Shown here piece by piece: positions 9,240 to 21,476 of a stretch of 64,000 bases of DNA. Under the pieces are notes generated by a model. That model was not told the origin of the DNA. It saw nothing but the letters and a program-made list of their open reading frames with translations, and did not search any database. The stretch lies in the NCBI RefSeq assembly GCF_902686445.1, contig NC_062216.1:7151084-7215083 (forward strand), given 5' to 3'. Source of the stretch: Sciurus carolinensis (taxonomy: Eukaryota > Chordata > Mammalia > Rodentia > Sciuridae). Within the stretch, counting starts at the first letter, position 1. Every line of letters begins with the position of its first letter. A program made the translations under genes and the position numbers.

Positions 9240-12200
9240 TGTGTATCCATTCACAAATTCTAGTTAGTCTTTTTTTATTGTAAACAAATGGGATACATTT
9301 TGTTTCTTTGTACATGGAGTCAAGGCATACCATTTGTGTAATCATAAATTTACATAGGGTAATGTTGTTTGATTCATTCTGTTATTTTTTCTTCCCCTCC
9401 CCCTCCCCCACTTTTCCCTCTTTACAGTCCTTCCTTCCTCCATTATTGCCACCCTCCTTAACACTAACCCTAAACCTAACCCTAACCCTAATGCTAACCC
9501 CTCCCACCCCCCATTATATGTCATCATTCGCTTCTCAGTGAGATCACTTGTCCTTTGGTTTTTTGAGATTGGCTTATCTCACTTACCATGATATTCTCCA
9601 ATTTCATCCATTTGCCTGCAAATGCCATAATTTTATCATTCTTTATGGCTGAGTAATATTCCATTGTATATATATGCCACAGTTTCTTTATCCATTCATC
9701 AATTTAAGGACATGTAGTTTGCTTCCACAATCTGGCTATGGTGAATGGAAGAGCAGTGAACATTGATGTGGCTGTATCTCTGCAGTATGCTGATTTTAAG
9801 TCCTTTGGGTATAGGCCAAGGAGTGGGAGAGCTGGATCAAATGGTGATTCCATTCCAAGCTTTCTGAGGAATCTCCATACTGCTTTCCAGAGTGTCTGCA
9901 CTAATTTGAAATCCCACCAGCAATGTATGAGTGTACCTTTTTCCCCACATCCTCGCCAACACCTTTTGTTGCTTGTGTTCTTGATAATTGCCACTCTAAT
10001 TGGGGTGAGATGGAATCTTAAGGTAGTTTTGATTTGCATTTCTCTTATTACTAGAGATGTTGAACATTTTTTCATATATCTGTTGATTGCTTATACATCT
10101 TCTTCTGTGATGTGTCTGTTCATATCCTTAGCCCATTTGTTGATTGGATTATATGTATTCTTGGTGTTGGGGCTTTTGGAGTTCTTTATATATTCTGGAA
10201 ATTAGCACTCTATCTGAAGTATGAGTGGCAAAGATATTCTCCCACTCTGTAGGCTCTCTCTTCACATTACTGATAGTTTCCTTTGCTGAGAGAAAGCTCT
10301 TTAGTTTGAATCTATCCCAGTTGTTGATTCTTGCTTTTATTTCTTGTGCTATGGGAGTCCTTTTAAGAAAGTCTGATCCTAAGCCAACAAGTTGATGATT
10401 TGGACCTACTTTTTCTTCTATAAGTTGCAGGGTCTCTGGTCTGATTCCAAGGTCCTTGATCCATTTTGAGTTGAGTTTTGTGCAGGGTGAGAGATATGGG
10501 TTTAATTTCATTCTGTTGCATATGGTTTTCCAGAATTCCCAGCAGCATTTGTTGAAGAGGCTATCTTTTCTCCATTGCATATTTTTGGCCCCTTTGTCTA
10601 GTATGAGAAAATTGTATTTATTTGGGTTTCCGTCCATGTCCTCTATTCTGTACCATTGATGTACCTGTCTATTTTGGTACCAATACCATTCCGTTTTTGT
10701 TACTATTCCTTTGTAGTAGAGTTGAAGATCTCATATTGCGATACCCCCTCCCCATTCACACTTTCTACTGAGGATTACTTTAGCTATTCTAGGTTTCTTG
10801 TTCTTCCAGATGAATTTCATAATTGCTTGCTCTATTTCTGTAAGTTACATCATTGGGATTTTAATTGGAATTACATTGAATATGTATAGCACTTTTGGCA
10901 GTATGGCCATTTTGACAATATTAATTCTGCCTATCCAAGAACATGGGAGATCTTTCCATCTTCTAAGGTTTTCTTGAATTTCTTTCTTTAGTGTTCTGTA
11001 GTTCTCATTGTAGAGGTCTTTCACCTCTTTTGTGAGATTGATTCCCAAGTATTTTTTTTTTTTTCGAGGCTATTGTGAATGGGGTAGTTTTCCTAACTTC
11101 TCTTTCTGAAGATTCATCTCTTATGTATATAAACGCATTGGGTTGATGAGCATTGATCTTGTAACCTGCTGCTTTACGGAATTCACTTATGAGTTCTAAA
11201 AGTTTTCTGGTGGAATTTCCAGGTTCCCCTGAATATATAATTATGTCATCATCGAACAGGGATAGTTTGAGTTCTTCTTTTCCAATTCATATCCCTTTAA
11301 TTTCTTTGGTTTGTCTAATTGCTCTGGCTAGAGTTTCAAGGATGATGTTGAATAGAAGTGATGAAAGAGGGCATCCCTGCCTTGTTCCAGTTTTTATGGG
11401 GAATGCTTTCAGTTTTTCACCATTTAGAATGATATTGGCCATGGGCTTAGCATAGCATTTGCAATATTAAGGAATGTTCCCACTATCCCAATTATTTCTA
11501 CTGTTTTGAGCATGAAGGGATGCTGTATTTTATTGAATGGTTTTTCTGCATCTATCAAAGTAATCATGTGATACTTAACTTTAAGTCTGTTGATATGGTG
11601 AATGACATTTATTGATTTCTGGATGTTGAATCAACGTTCATCCCTGGGATAAAACCACTTGATCGTGCTGCACTATCTTTTTAATATATTTTTGTATGCG
11701 ATTTGCTAAAATTTTGTTGAGAATTTTGTGTCATATTCATTAAGAATATTTGTCTGAAATTTTCTTTCCTCAATGTGTCTCTGTCTGGTTTAGGTATCAG
11801 GGTGATATTAGCTTCATAGAATGAGTTTGGAAGGGTTCCCTCCTCTTCTATTTCATGGAATACTTTGAGGAGTATTGGAATGAGCTCTTTTTTAAAGGGT
11901 TTGTGGTACTCGACTGAGAACTCATCTGGTCCTGGACTTTTTCTGGTGGTAGGCTTTTGATTACCTCTTCTATTTCATTGCTTGAAATTGATTCATGTAA
12001 GTTGTGTATATCCTCCTTGTTCAGTTTAGGTAATTCATATATCTCTAGAAACTTGTTGATGTCTTCAAGTTTTTCTGTTTTGTTGGAATATAGATTTTCA
12101 AAATACCTTCTAATTCTGTTTTGTATTTCTCTCGTGTCTGTTGTGATATTTCCTTGTTCATTCTGAATTTTAGTAATTTGAGTTTTCTTCCTCTTTCTCT

Positions 12201-13436
12201 TTGTTAGTGTGGCTAAGGGTTTATCAATTTTGATTATTTTTTCAAAGAACCAACTTTTTATTTTGTTAATTTTTCTGATTGTTTCTTTTGTTTCAATTTC
12301 TTTGATTTCGGCTCTGATTTTAACTATTTCCAGTCTTCTACTACTGTTGGTGTTGGTCTGCTCTTCTTTTCCTAGGGCTTTGAGCAGTAGTGTTCAGTCG
12401 TTCATTTGTTGATTTCTATTTCTTTTTTTGAATGCGCCTCATGAAATAAATCTTACTTTAAGTAGTGCTTTCATAGTGTCCCAGAGATTTTGATATGATG
12501 TGTCTTTGTTCTCATTTACTTCTAAGAATTTTTTAATTTCCGTCCTGATGTCTTCTGTTATCCATTCATCATATAGTAGTGTATTCTTTAATCTCCAGGT
12601 ATTGGAGAAGTTTCTGTTTTTTATTCTGTCATTTATTTCTAATCTCAATCCATTATGATCTGATAGAATACAAGGTAGTATCTCTATCTTCTTGCATTTG
12701 GGAACAGTAGATTTGTGGCATAAAATATGGTCTATTTTAGAGAAGGATCCATGGACTGCTGAGAAGAAAGTGTACTCGCTCTTGGTTGGATGGTATATTC
12801 TATAAATGTCTGTTAAGTCTAAATTGTTGATTGTGTTATTGAGATCTATGGTTTCTTTATTCAATTTTGTTTGGAAGATCTATCCAATGGTGAGAGAGGT
12901 GTGTTAAAATCGCCTAGTATTATTGTGTTGTGGTCTATTTGATTTATAAAATTGAGAAGGAATTGTTTGACGTACATGGATGAGCCAATATTCGGGGCAT
13001 AGATATTTATGGTTGTTATGTCTTGCTGATTTATGCTTCCCTTAAGAAGTATGTAATGTCCTTCTCTATCCCTTCTGACTAGTTTTGGCTTGAAGTTCAC
13101 ATTATCTGAAATGAGGATGGATACTCCAGCTTTTTTGCTGTGTCCATGTGCATGACATGTTTTTTCCAATTTTTCACCTTTAGTCTATGGGTATCTCTTT
13201 CTATGAGATGAGTCTCTTGCAGGCAGCATATTGTTGGTTTTTTCTTTTTAATCCATTCTGCCAGTCTATGTCTTTTGATTGATGAGTTCAGGCCATTAAC
13301 ATTCAGAGTTATTATTGTGATATGATTTATATTCCAAGTCATTTGACTCATTTTTGTTTATTGACATGATTTGGTTTCTCCTTTATTTCACTATTCCTCT
13401 AGGCTAGTTCCTCCCATTGCTGATTTGCATCGTTGT
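9240..13436 (-). mobile_element. 5'-truncated younger L1, minus strand
   Basis: The 3' end lies at low coordinates, with a T-rich tail near 9270, and the element runs to the inter-ORF region near 13436. ORF2 is recognisable throughout. The endonuclease start is at about 13351 (NINHITIITLNVNGLNSSIKRHRL, with CCLQETHL following), DHNGLRLEIN lies near 12650, the reverse transcriptase region is at 11040-11450, and the C-terminal Cys-rich segment is near 9950. Many stops and frameshifts split ORF2, so it is not active. ORF1 is absent apart from possible inter-ORF bases. It interrupts an older L1. Confidence 0.85.
9461..9500 (-). repeat. Telomere-like tract in the L1 3' UTR
   Basis: On the plus strand the text reads CCCTAA-type repeats (aaccctaaacctaaccctaa...), so the L1 RNA strand carries TTAGGG-type repeats. 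The L1 at 31438-35755 has the same tract at 35521-35556. It is therefore part of the L1 3' UTR, not an interstitial telomere. Confidence 0.75.
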
Positions 13437-13614
13437 TTTATATTTTTGTATTTTAACTTTTATACTAGAGTTAAAAGTGATTAAGCACCACCATTAAAGT
13501 GTTCTATTAATCTGTATTTGTCTGTATATTTACTTTTACTAGTGACATTTATAATTCCATATGCTTTTATATGGTAACCTAGTATCCTTTTAGGAAAAGG
13601 TCCCTATAGCCCTT

Positions 13615-13636
13615 ATTATTATTATTATTATTATTG
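13615..13636. repeat. (ATT)n microsatellite
   Basis: Seven ATT units next to the SINE at 13634. It is probably derived from the SINE tail, since the SINE is on the minus strand... its tail would lie at lower coordinates. Confidence 0.6.
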
Positions 13637-13801
13637 GAGGGGGTGCAAGGGATTGTACTCAGGGGCACTGGACCACTGAGCCACATCCCCAGCCGTATTT
13701 TGTGTTTTATTTAGAGACAGGGTCTCACTGAGTTGCTTAGTGCCTTGCTTTTGCTGAGGCTGACTTTGAACTCCAGATCCTCCTGCCTCAGCCTCCTGAC
13801 C
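13634..13801 (-). mobile_element. B4-type SINE (ID head plus B1-like part), minus strand
   Basis: On the minus strand the element has an ID-like core with 'ggctggggatgtggctcag' (13676-13694 reversed). The plus strand shows 'gagacagggtctcactgagttgctt' and 'gcctcagcctcctga', typical of the 7SL-like part. This SINE type supports a rodent, probably squirrel-lineage, source. Confidence 0.75.
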
Positions 13802-14828
13802 ATTGGGCCCTGTAGAACGTATAATCAGTTCTAGTGGTGACAGACTCCCTCCATTTTGTCTGCAGAAGTCTTTATCTCTCTTTCATTTCTACAGGCTAAG
13901 TTCGCTGTGTGTAGAATTCTTGGATGACAATTCTTTCTTCTGCACTTTGAGCATACCCTCCCACTCAATCCTAACCTTCCAGGTTTCTGTTGAGTAATCC
14001 GCTGATAGCCTGATGGAGGCTCCTTTGTTCTTGATGAGTCACTCTGTCCTTTTCAAAATTTTCTTGGACTTCTGACAGTTTAAGTGTAATGCATCTCAGG
14101 GCAGACCTCTTCAGATTTAACCTGCCTGGTGTCCTTTGTTCTTTATGAATCTGTATGTACGTTCTCCCCTTGACAGTGTCCAATAAGTTCCATAGTTTTC
14201 TTCACCATTTTTCATTCCTTTTGCTATTTTCATGTCTTGCTAGATAATTTAAAATGACTTGTCTTTGAGATCACTGTTTTTTCTTGGGCTTGATCTAGTT
14301 TTTTGTTGACAATCTTCCAGTCTTGCCGAGTCGAGCTGGCTGGTGAGACCCACTGCAGCTGCTGAGAGTCATGTGCTGTCTGTAAGGGCATGTGGCATGT
14401 GTTCTGTGGGAACTTGTAGGAAACCATCTGCAGGGGCACACATAGGTCAGCTTCTGGGGCGTGTGGGTGGGCAGCTGGTTGTTGGGGTCCATTGATGGGT
14501 TGACTGGTGTTTGTGGGTAGGGCTGTTGGTTGGTAGTGTACATATACAGGCTTGCTGGGTGCAAATGATATATATTTTGGATATTTTTGCCTTAACATGA
14601 ATGTACATGATTGATTTTGATGTTGGACATCTTTTTAAATTCACTTTCCATTTACATCTTTTCTTTGAAATATTTGCTCATTTTAATTCCCAAATCTCCT
14701 ATTGTTTTTTTGCTCTTTTTGAATATGTAGGTGTTCCTTGTTTTTTCTCTATATTAATAATTTTGTTGTTACATATGCTGCGAATACTTTCTATTAATCT
14801 GTCAATCATCTCTTTTTGGAGGAGGCGA

Positions 14829-15400
14829 CTGTGATGGACTGACAGATCTGGCTCCATGAGAATGTTACAGGCCAGACTCTAAGGGAAATGACTAAACAGA
14901 CTCCATTTTGCTTTGAGACTCCATGTTATGTAGGAAATAAGCTTCTCCCATGGGAACACCCCGCCTCTGTGCCCATTATCAGTTACTTGGTGTGACATGT
15001 TTAATAATATACAATGGCAACTCCCATGTAGTAAAGAATTGCTCTCTTTTGATTCCTTTGATTCTATTGCTCCTAAACAATGTACCATGTGAACAGTGAT
15101 TGTGTGGATGTTAGTAACCATTCTTCAGTTTGTACCTAGGTAAGGGTCATTCTGACCCACTTCCCCCTCTGTCGATGATCTCATGATGTTAATGTGTAAT
15201 TTCAGATCATAGCAACAGACACTTATGATTAATGAGATTTTTGGTATAAGAACCCCTACAAACCTGTGGTCATGGCTGTTCTCCCAATAGCCATTTTTTG
15301 GTGCATTGTGTGAGACAGTCAGCTGGCCAGCTTAATAAAGACTCTCCAATTTGGACTTCTCAGTGGTGATCAGTCTGTTCTTAAGTTGCACCCCATAACA
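14829..15400 (+). repeat. 5' LTR of the class I ERV
   Basis: It starts TGTGATGGACTG and ends CCCATAACA. AATAAA lies near 15335 in 'cttaataaagactctcc', followed by a GT-rich region. It aligns nearly end to end with 20555-21117. A difference of about 10 bases near 15060 (an extra 'tttgattc') accounts for most of the length difference. Confidence 0.9.
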
Positions 15401-15402
15401 TT

Positions 15403-15420
15403 TGGAGGCCCCAGAGAGAT
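15403..15420 (+). other. Primer binding site, tRNA-Gln type
   Basis: TGGAGGCCCCAGAGAGAT starts two bases after the LTR. It matches the tRNA-Gln primer site used by several gamma-type elements at 15 of 18 positions by my recall of that consensus (TGGAGGTCCCACCGAGAT). Confidence 0.65.
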
Positions 15421-15800
15421 TCTCGCTGCCTGGTGGGTAACCACAGCTCACTACTGACCTGGAAACTCCTGCAGAGGGGAGAGGCCGTAACGTTGCTCCT
15501 AGGGGAAGGCCTCTGAGAGACGTCCCTCAATCCCAGGCTGCATGGCCTGTGGAGCCCCACCCCAGGACTGAACTAAATTTTCTGAAGAGAGTCACCTGTT
15601 CTGCACCCCTGGGGAACCCATAAGTCTGTTTCTGGCAGTACTGCATCTGGGTACTCTGAGGAAGGATGGACACAGCATTACTTACCGAGTCTGGGACTGG
15701 CAAGACATTGCTCAGTTCCTCTGGTCTGGAATCTGGAGTGGCCACTTGTCTGTGTCTTTGGTGATTTATCTGTTCTGTGTTTGTTTGTCTTTTTCTGTTG

Positions 15801-15827
15801 TTTTTTTTTTTTTTTTTTTTTTTTTTT
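15801..15827. repeat. Poly(T) run in the ERV leader
   Basis: 27 consecutive T, 17 bases before the gag ATG. It could be an expanded pyrimidine tract or the tail of a lost minus-strand insertion; no SINE body is visible beside it. Confidence 0.8.
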
Positions 15828-15843
15828 GCCCTTTAGTGTAAGC

Positions 15844-15984
15844 ATGGGTCAGTCTCCCTCACGTCAGTCATGTACTCCTTTCCAGAGCATGTTAACTAAT
15901 TTCCAGGAATTCCAGAAGAGAGCCAGTGACAACGGAACCGACTGCAATATTTTTTCTCTCTCTAAATTCTTTGAGAGAGAATGA
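15844..15984 (+). pseudogene. gag start of the class I ERV
   Basis: A frame opens with MGQSPSRQSC at the first ATG after the leader. Gly2 followed by a short polar segment is the usual myristoylated start of gamma-type Gag. After 46 residues it stops at TGA. A further gag-like scrap may lie at 16150-16330 ('tggaagcagctccc' region), but no capsid motif can be recognised. Family knowledge: the N-myristoylated matrix brings Gag to the membrane. This remnant cannot do so. Confidence 0.6.
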
Positions 15985-16329
15985 CCAAATTTTGAGGTCA
16001 AATGATCCCCTCAGGGGACCACCAAATTGTCTTTGAGCAGCCTGAACAATCTGATCAAATGTTTTATATTCAAATTTGGAAAAAAATGGTTCAAAAGGTT
16101 TTTAACCATGTTCACTAATGCTTACATTAAAATATAACCTGCTGCCTATTGGAACATCCAACTATTGGAGTTAGTCCACCAAAATGCCAGGCAAAAATTT
16201 TAATGGCTGCTATCCAAGAGACCAGGAAAACCGGTTTAGAACAGGACCCCAACCTGAGGGGGATCTCCCAAAGAGACCAATGGAAGCAGCTCCCTTGCTT
16301 TCTCTTCAGAAAACTCCTTCAGGAAGGGA

Positions 16330-19300
16330 TAGGGCATAACCTTGTCTATATTCTCTTAATTCTTTTTAATCTCAGGATGGAGACCAAAAAGACTTTTAAA
16401 ATTCTATTGTTTTTAAGTTCATAATTTTGATCTGGTGCACCTAGGTTAATTTTTAATCAGACCTATTTTATCCAAATATAAAGATTTTCCTAATGCTCTG
16501 TTTCATTCAGAGGCCAGTTTACAAGGGTTACCTCTCAGTCTAATGGGTTTTAAGAAATAAGCTATAAGGTCTTTATCCATCTGTTTATTTTATGTATAGG
16601 TACAATGGTGTATTGTCATGTCTATATATATTTGGTACCAAAATTGACATATGTGCTCATAAATTAAAATTTTAAAAAATAGATCCAAATATTTTTGTTC
16701 ACATGATTTAAAAGGTTTTTAAATTGGGTAAACAAAAATATGACTTTCAAGTTACTAACACAGATTTGTTTCCAGGTGGTCAAAAAATACATAAAATGTT
16801 AATTTTATAAAATGTCTAAATTCCATTGTTTCTAGGTTTTTCTTCAACAGGAAAGAAATGACTGATATGGCTCAATACAATTCTCTGATAACTTGGCTTT
16901 TAAAAAATAGCTAAATTAGATTTAACACATATGGGATTGATCATAGATGTGTTTGTTAGAGACTTAAAACATTTTTGGTATTTTCATAAATTGGTAAATA
17001 AAAAAGGGTTTAATTTTACTTTATGTTATCACTAAAAATATGATTACTAAAAGTCTTGACAGGTATTATTCTATATAAAGGGTCAACTGTATTTAAATTG
17101 AGTTCTATAAGTAACAAAGTACTTCATTGGATTAAAATGGAGTAATTTATCTGAATTCAGAAATTTATAAGGGTTGTTTCAAAATATAAATTTTAAAAAG
17201 GGGATCAACAGATTAAAACATTATAAGGTTTTAGATATAAAAATATATTTAATAAAATTGTTTCTAGATAAAAAACTCTTTCTGTGATAAAATAAGGCTG
17301 TAATACATCGAAGTAAACAACAAGAGTGTCTAAGTGTTTAAAAAATATTAATTAAGAGTAAATTTTAAAAGGTTTACATGTATCTGTAAGTAACACAACA
17401 GTTAAAACTATTCAAGGGTTTTTTCCTAAGGTCAAATATTAATATACTGATATAAACCAAATTTCAGTCTATATGCTAAAATGACCAATCATTCTAAGAG
17501 CATTAATTTACTCTTATCATTGTATCTGTTAAGTTTTATTCTCTAGAACAGCTAGTCTTAAAAATTGGGGGTTTGTACAACTCTGGTTAAACAGCAACTG
17601 TTAGAGTGTTGTACTACATTACAAAGTCTAAATTTTCTTTACAAGTTAAACATGGTTAATAGAAAAACATCAATGTAATTATGATTCTATTATTCTTATT
17701 CATATATTAAATGTGTTCATATCTTCCAGGTATGCAAGTCTTTAAAAGTTTTAAAAGAATATTTTATAAAGCTGGTGTTCTCCACCTAAAGTTGTAATGG
17801 TAATTTTAAACTTATCAGAATAAGAAATTTTATTGGGGATTTATTTATATCATTTAGAGTTCTGTACCTGGACCTGAACCTTATGTTACCTTCTGCACTG
17901 GGATAAAAATGTAAATATACTTCTGAGAGATAATGAGAGTCTGATTTGTTTAAAAGTAATATCATAAAACAGGAAAATAATTTTGCCACTTTATTAAACA
18001 AAAAGAAAGTTAAAAGTTCTCTCAGCTTTCTTTGATTCATGTTTTAGGTGTAATTTCATACTGTGTTAATTAACATTCATATAGACTTAGGAAACAATAT
18101 ATGTAAACTTTATAAAATAATATTTTAAAAAAAGATAAAGATCAGCCTCAGAACTAGACTGCTTTACCTAAGATTTATGAAAAGCCCCACTTACCTGAGA
18201 TAAGGCTCTACTTCCTACCTTACTACATGTTACAATGGCTCCAAAATAAGTCAGACTTCAGCTCATAAGTTATATTCTAAAGATTGATTTTTTGTTATGA
18301 AAATTACTGTGATCTCAAACATGGAATATAATATATAGCTCAGTCAAAATTAAAGATAGCTATTACAAAACTAAATATGTTTTTACTGTTGTTAATTCCA
18401 TTTTGTATTTTCCTTGTAAACTCTGTAACTTTTGACTGATTAATGTTTTACAGAGGTACTACTTCAAGAACAATCTAAATTAATTTGTGATAATAAGTCA
18501 TCACCTATAGGACAGATAATATAGATCCCAGTTTAATAAAAATTAGTAAATAACTATAAAGTCATAGACATTAAAGTTACAATCCAGTACTCTTACTGTA
18601 TGACTGGTGAAACTGACTTGCTGGATGTTTAAGATCAAAACCCAAAGATTGAGATTAAAATAAAGGGGTCAAGAGAATCAATATTTGGCTCTTGCCCTCA
18701 GAGTCAGCCTAAACCCAGGGAACAAGAGAACTTCTCTAAGGAGCTTTACAACTCTGGGCCACACAACCTTCCAATCAGGGAGATTGATGAGACCACTAGA
18801 GAATGAAAGGACAATCAGTGCACCTGCTGTCGAGGAGGATCCTTGGGAAAGGGAGTCATCCCTAATGCTTCCTACCAGGTGACCCTACCAGGTGAATGGC
18901 ACTAAAGGAGTTAAGAAGCTGCTCTCAAGTTCCCCAAAAGTGACCCCTGTTGGAACTCAGATGACACTTAACAGCAGATAGAAACAAGGTCAATTTGACC
19001 AGCTTGATCTTAAATATCTAGCAAAAATAGTCAAAACCAAAACACAGTCATTCCTGGACATTTTAAAAACTAAACAAGAGTTATTTTAATGTAACTTGAG
19101 ATGTACACTTGTGGTAGCCCTCCCCCAAATAAGCAAGACTAGAGGTAACAAAAAAGATTCTTAGACAAAAAAGCCTGATAACTATCAAGAGAAACTGCCA
19201 GAGTTATAATTTTTTAGTCAGTTTAAGGCCTACAGATCAGGTATACTTAATTAATGTTTGCTAGTATGATTCTCTAACCCTAAGCAACAAAAATAAAGGG

Positions 19301-19987
19301 ATCTCTACTAAACAAAAAGATCATGCCAGTAAAAAGATATTTTACAAAAATCAGGTGTCATTAAGTAACTTATGTTGTGCTTATATTCCTGATAACTCCG
19401 ACAATGTTAAAGATTTACAATTGAGGCCTTATCCTCTCCAGACTTGTTAAGCTTTGTTAGGCCTTTTTATGGGAACAACCTCTCAGCTCTTCCACCTCCT
19501 GGTAAGAGATTATTAATTTCTATCAACTTCATGATATTCATTGACATGTTCCAGATGCTATTTATTTTGCACTCATGATTTTTTGTTTCTTTCATAGAAC
19601 AAGACTTTTACTCCTAGAAGGAAACTTTTTACTGCTTGCCCCACCACACATCACACCTCTCAGTTCGAAGCAGCAAGAGCAGTCATTGCCCTTTTTCCTT
19701 ACAGCAGTAAAAAGCCCCTAAAATTAGAGGGGTAATAATAAGAATTTTAAAAGACAGTCAATATAAATAGGTAAATTGAGTTAAATCACAAAAATAAGGG
19801 CCAGTTTGGGTCCAGAAAGTTGGAGGCAAGTGACCTATGAGAGATTAAAAGATAAATGCTTCCAGAGCCCTTCTTCCACCCTTATCAAGAACCTACTCCT
19901 GTTCTAGTCTGTTGTTAAGTCTCTCTAACAGGTTCAACTTATGAGAAAAACAGCCCCAAGAGACCACTGATTTCCAACACCCATTTC
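16330..19987 (+). other. AT-rich non-coding interior of the class I ERV
   Basis: About 3.6 kb with very high A+T content and no open frame of note lies where pol should be. Short A/T runs and repeated 'aaaattt' words dominate up to about 18650; the rest is less AT-rich. Part of it (about 17530-18720) is repeated at 23430-24515 with clear identity, for example 'tctaaattttc' and 'aaaacatcaatgtaattatgattctatta'. This means it is a fixed family component and not random decay at one locus. No tRNA, known ncRNA or other gene is recognised. Confidence 0.6.
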
Positions 19988-20067
19988 AGTCAGAAGACTA
20001 CGTCTACATCAAATTGTTCCAGAAAGGACTATCACCTGGCTGAAATGGAAGGTACCTTATTCATAAC
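19988..20067 (+). pseudogene. Integrase C-terminal scrap of the class I ERV
   Basis: One frame reads EDYVYIKLF...LSPG, then a stop, then NGRYL. This fits the end of a gamma-type integrase, where a VYVK strand is followed by a W-K-GPY turn. It sits just before the env start, as expected for pol in class I elements. Only about 25 residues are visible, so confidence is moderate. Confidence 0.45.
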
Positions 20068-20473
20068 ATGGGCTCATCACATGTGAGTCAAGACAACAGA
20101 AAAATGGACAGCCCTCAGAGACCCCAACCACCATCAAAAAATAAGACTGAAAAAAATGTTAATCACGTTTTTTGTCTTTCTTGGACTATGTTAGGAATAA
20201 CTCTGTTCTTAACTGTTCAACTTTTTGAGATTGCCAAATGGGCTAAATTCTGTATACTATTATGATGGGGAGGGATAAAAGGAACATATGGGGCTAATAT
20301 CTAAACAAGCAGCCCCTGTCTTAGTTCCCCTCCTAGTGGGAATAGGTATAGCAGACTCCACAGCTGTAGGAACCACTGCACTGATTACTGGAAATCAGAA
20401 TTTCAAAACTTTAAGTAGACAAGCAGATTTGGACTTAAATATGTTAGAGATAAAATCCAGTCTGGTACACTAA
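20068..20473 (+). pseudogene. env remnant of the class I ERV (leader and TM start)
   Basis: The first frame (20068-20265) starts MGSSHVSQDN and contains one hydrophobic stretch (FCLSWTMLGITLFLTVQLF) that could be an env signal peptide. The second frame (20288-20473) has a hydrophobic Gly/Ala/Ile-rich segment (APVLVPLLVGIGIADSTAVG) and then a heptad-like ...LSRQADLDLNMLEIKSSLV stretch, which matches the fusion peptide and first helix of a class I transmembrane subunit. Surface subunit and membrane anchor are absent. Such TM subunits drive membrane fusion; this piece is only a fragment of one. Confidence 0.65.
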
Positions 20474-20554
20474 TGGTGTTGCACACTCACTATAATCACC
20501 TATACACTACTAATAAATCAATGATTTGATTATGTACAAAAGAACAGTGTGGAA

Positions 20555-21117
20555 TGTGATGGACTGACAGATCTGGCTCCATGAGAATGTTACAGGCCAG
20601 ACTCTAAGGGAAATGACTAAACAGACTCCATTTTGCTCTGAGACTCCATGTTATGTAGGAAATAAGCTTCTCCCATGGGAATACCCCACCTCTGTGCCCA
20701 TCATCAGTTACTTGGTGTGACATGTTTAATAATATACAATGGCAACTGCTATATAGTAAAGAATTGCTCTCTTTTGATTCCTATTGCTCCTAAACAATGT
20801 ACCATGTGAACAGTGATTGTGTGGATGTTAGCAACCATTCCTTTAGTTTGAACCTAGGTAAGGGTCATTCTGACCCACTTCCCCCCCTGTTGATGATCTC
20901 ATGATGTTAATGTGTAATTTCAGATCATAGCAACAGACACTTATGATTAATGTGATTTTTGGTATAAGAAACCCTACAACCCTGTGGTCGGGGCTGTTCT
21001 CCCAGTAGACGTTTTTTGGGGCATTGTGTGAGACAGTCAGTGGCCAGCTTAATAAAGACTCTCCAATTTTGACTTCTCAGTGGTGACCAGTCTGTTCTTA
21101 AGTTGCGCCCCATAACA
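20555..21117 (+). repeat. 3' LTR of the class I ERV
   Basis: It starts TGTGATGGACTG and ends CCCATAACA, like the 5' LTR, with AATAAA near 21052. Differences from the 5' LTR are scattered substitutions and a few small gaps. No strong polypurine tract precedes it: 'aaaagaacagtgtggaa' is only a weak candidate. Confidence 0.9.
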
Positions 21118-21325
21118 ACTACCAGGGATTGAAATCAGGGACTTGACACTTGACCACTGCACCACATCCCCAGTCCTATTTTTTTGTATTTATTTAGAAA
21201 CAGGGTGTCACTGAGTTGCTTAGTGTCTCGCGTTTTTTGAAACTGGCTTTGAACTCATGATCCTGCCTCAGCCTCCCAAGCTGCCTGAATTACAGGTGTG
21301 TGCCATTGTGCCTGGAAGTCAGTCA
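21118..21325 (-). mobile_element. B4-type SINE abutting the class I 3' LTR
   Basis: The minus-strand SINE starts directly at the LTR end. It has the reversed ID part ('gaccactgcaccacatccccag'), the 'cagggtgtcactgagttgctt' segment and the reversed B1-like end ('gcctcagcctcccaagctgc'). The direct junction may explain why no target duplication of the ERV can be found. Confidence 0.75.
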
Positions 21326-21391
21326 GCTTTTAACTTTGTTTACAGAGGCTTTGGTCACAGGTTTTTATGTTTATGTGATTGAATTTGTCAA

Positions 21392-21439
21392 TCTTTTTTT
21401 TTTTTTTTTTTTTTAGTCACCTGGGTGTTTTGTTTTTGT

Positions 21440-21474
<35 letters not shown>

Positions 21475-21476
21475 GT
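21392..21476. repeat. Poly(T) and (GTTTT)n low-complexity tract
   Basis: A run of over 20 T is followed by GTTTT/GTTTTT repeats up to about 21476. The rest of 21326-21825 is old, AT-rich intergenic sequence with nothing recognised. Confidence 0.75.

Larger units (their letters stand above)
13437..14828 (-). mobile_element. Old L1 fragments, minus strand (right part)
   Basis: The text after the younger L1 continues with reversed L1M-type sequence. 'tttctgttgagtaatccgctgatag' at 13984 and 'ttttatactagagttaaaagtga' near 13459 are typical of old L1 elements. 14600-14820 looks like a further reversed L1 3' segment. 14300-14580 is GC-richer and less certain. A B4-type SINE is inserted at 13634-13801. 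No open frame is convincing. Confidence 0.55.
14829..21117 (+). mobile_element. Class I (gamma-type) endogenous retrovirus, largely non-coding interior
   Basis: Two similar LTRs (14829-15400 and 20555-21117) flank an interior with a tRNA-Gln-type primer site, a gag start (MGQ...), a long AT-rich non-coding stretch, an integrase C-terminal scrap and an env transmembrane scrap. No protease or reverse transcriptase is visible. No target duplication is seen: the left flank is 'cgac' and the right flank 'acta', where a SINE starts at once. The layout suggests a non-autonomous family, supported by a second partial copy of the same interior at 23430-24515. Confidence 0.85.

Noticed and set aside
9461..9500. 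Interstitial telomere repeat
   Set aside because: The same tract occurs at the same place in another L1 copy, so it belongs to the L1 3' UTR.
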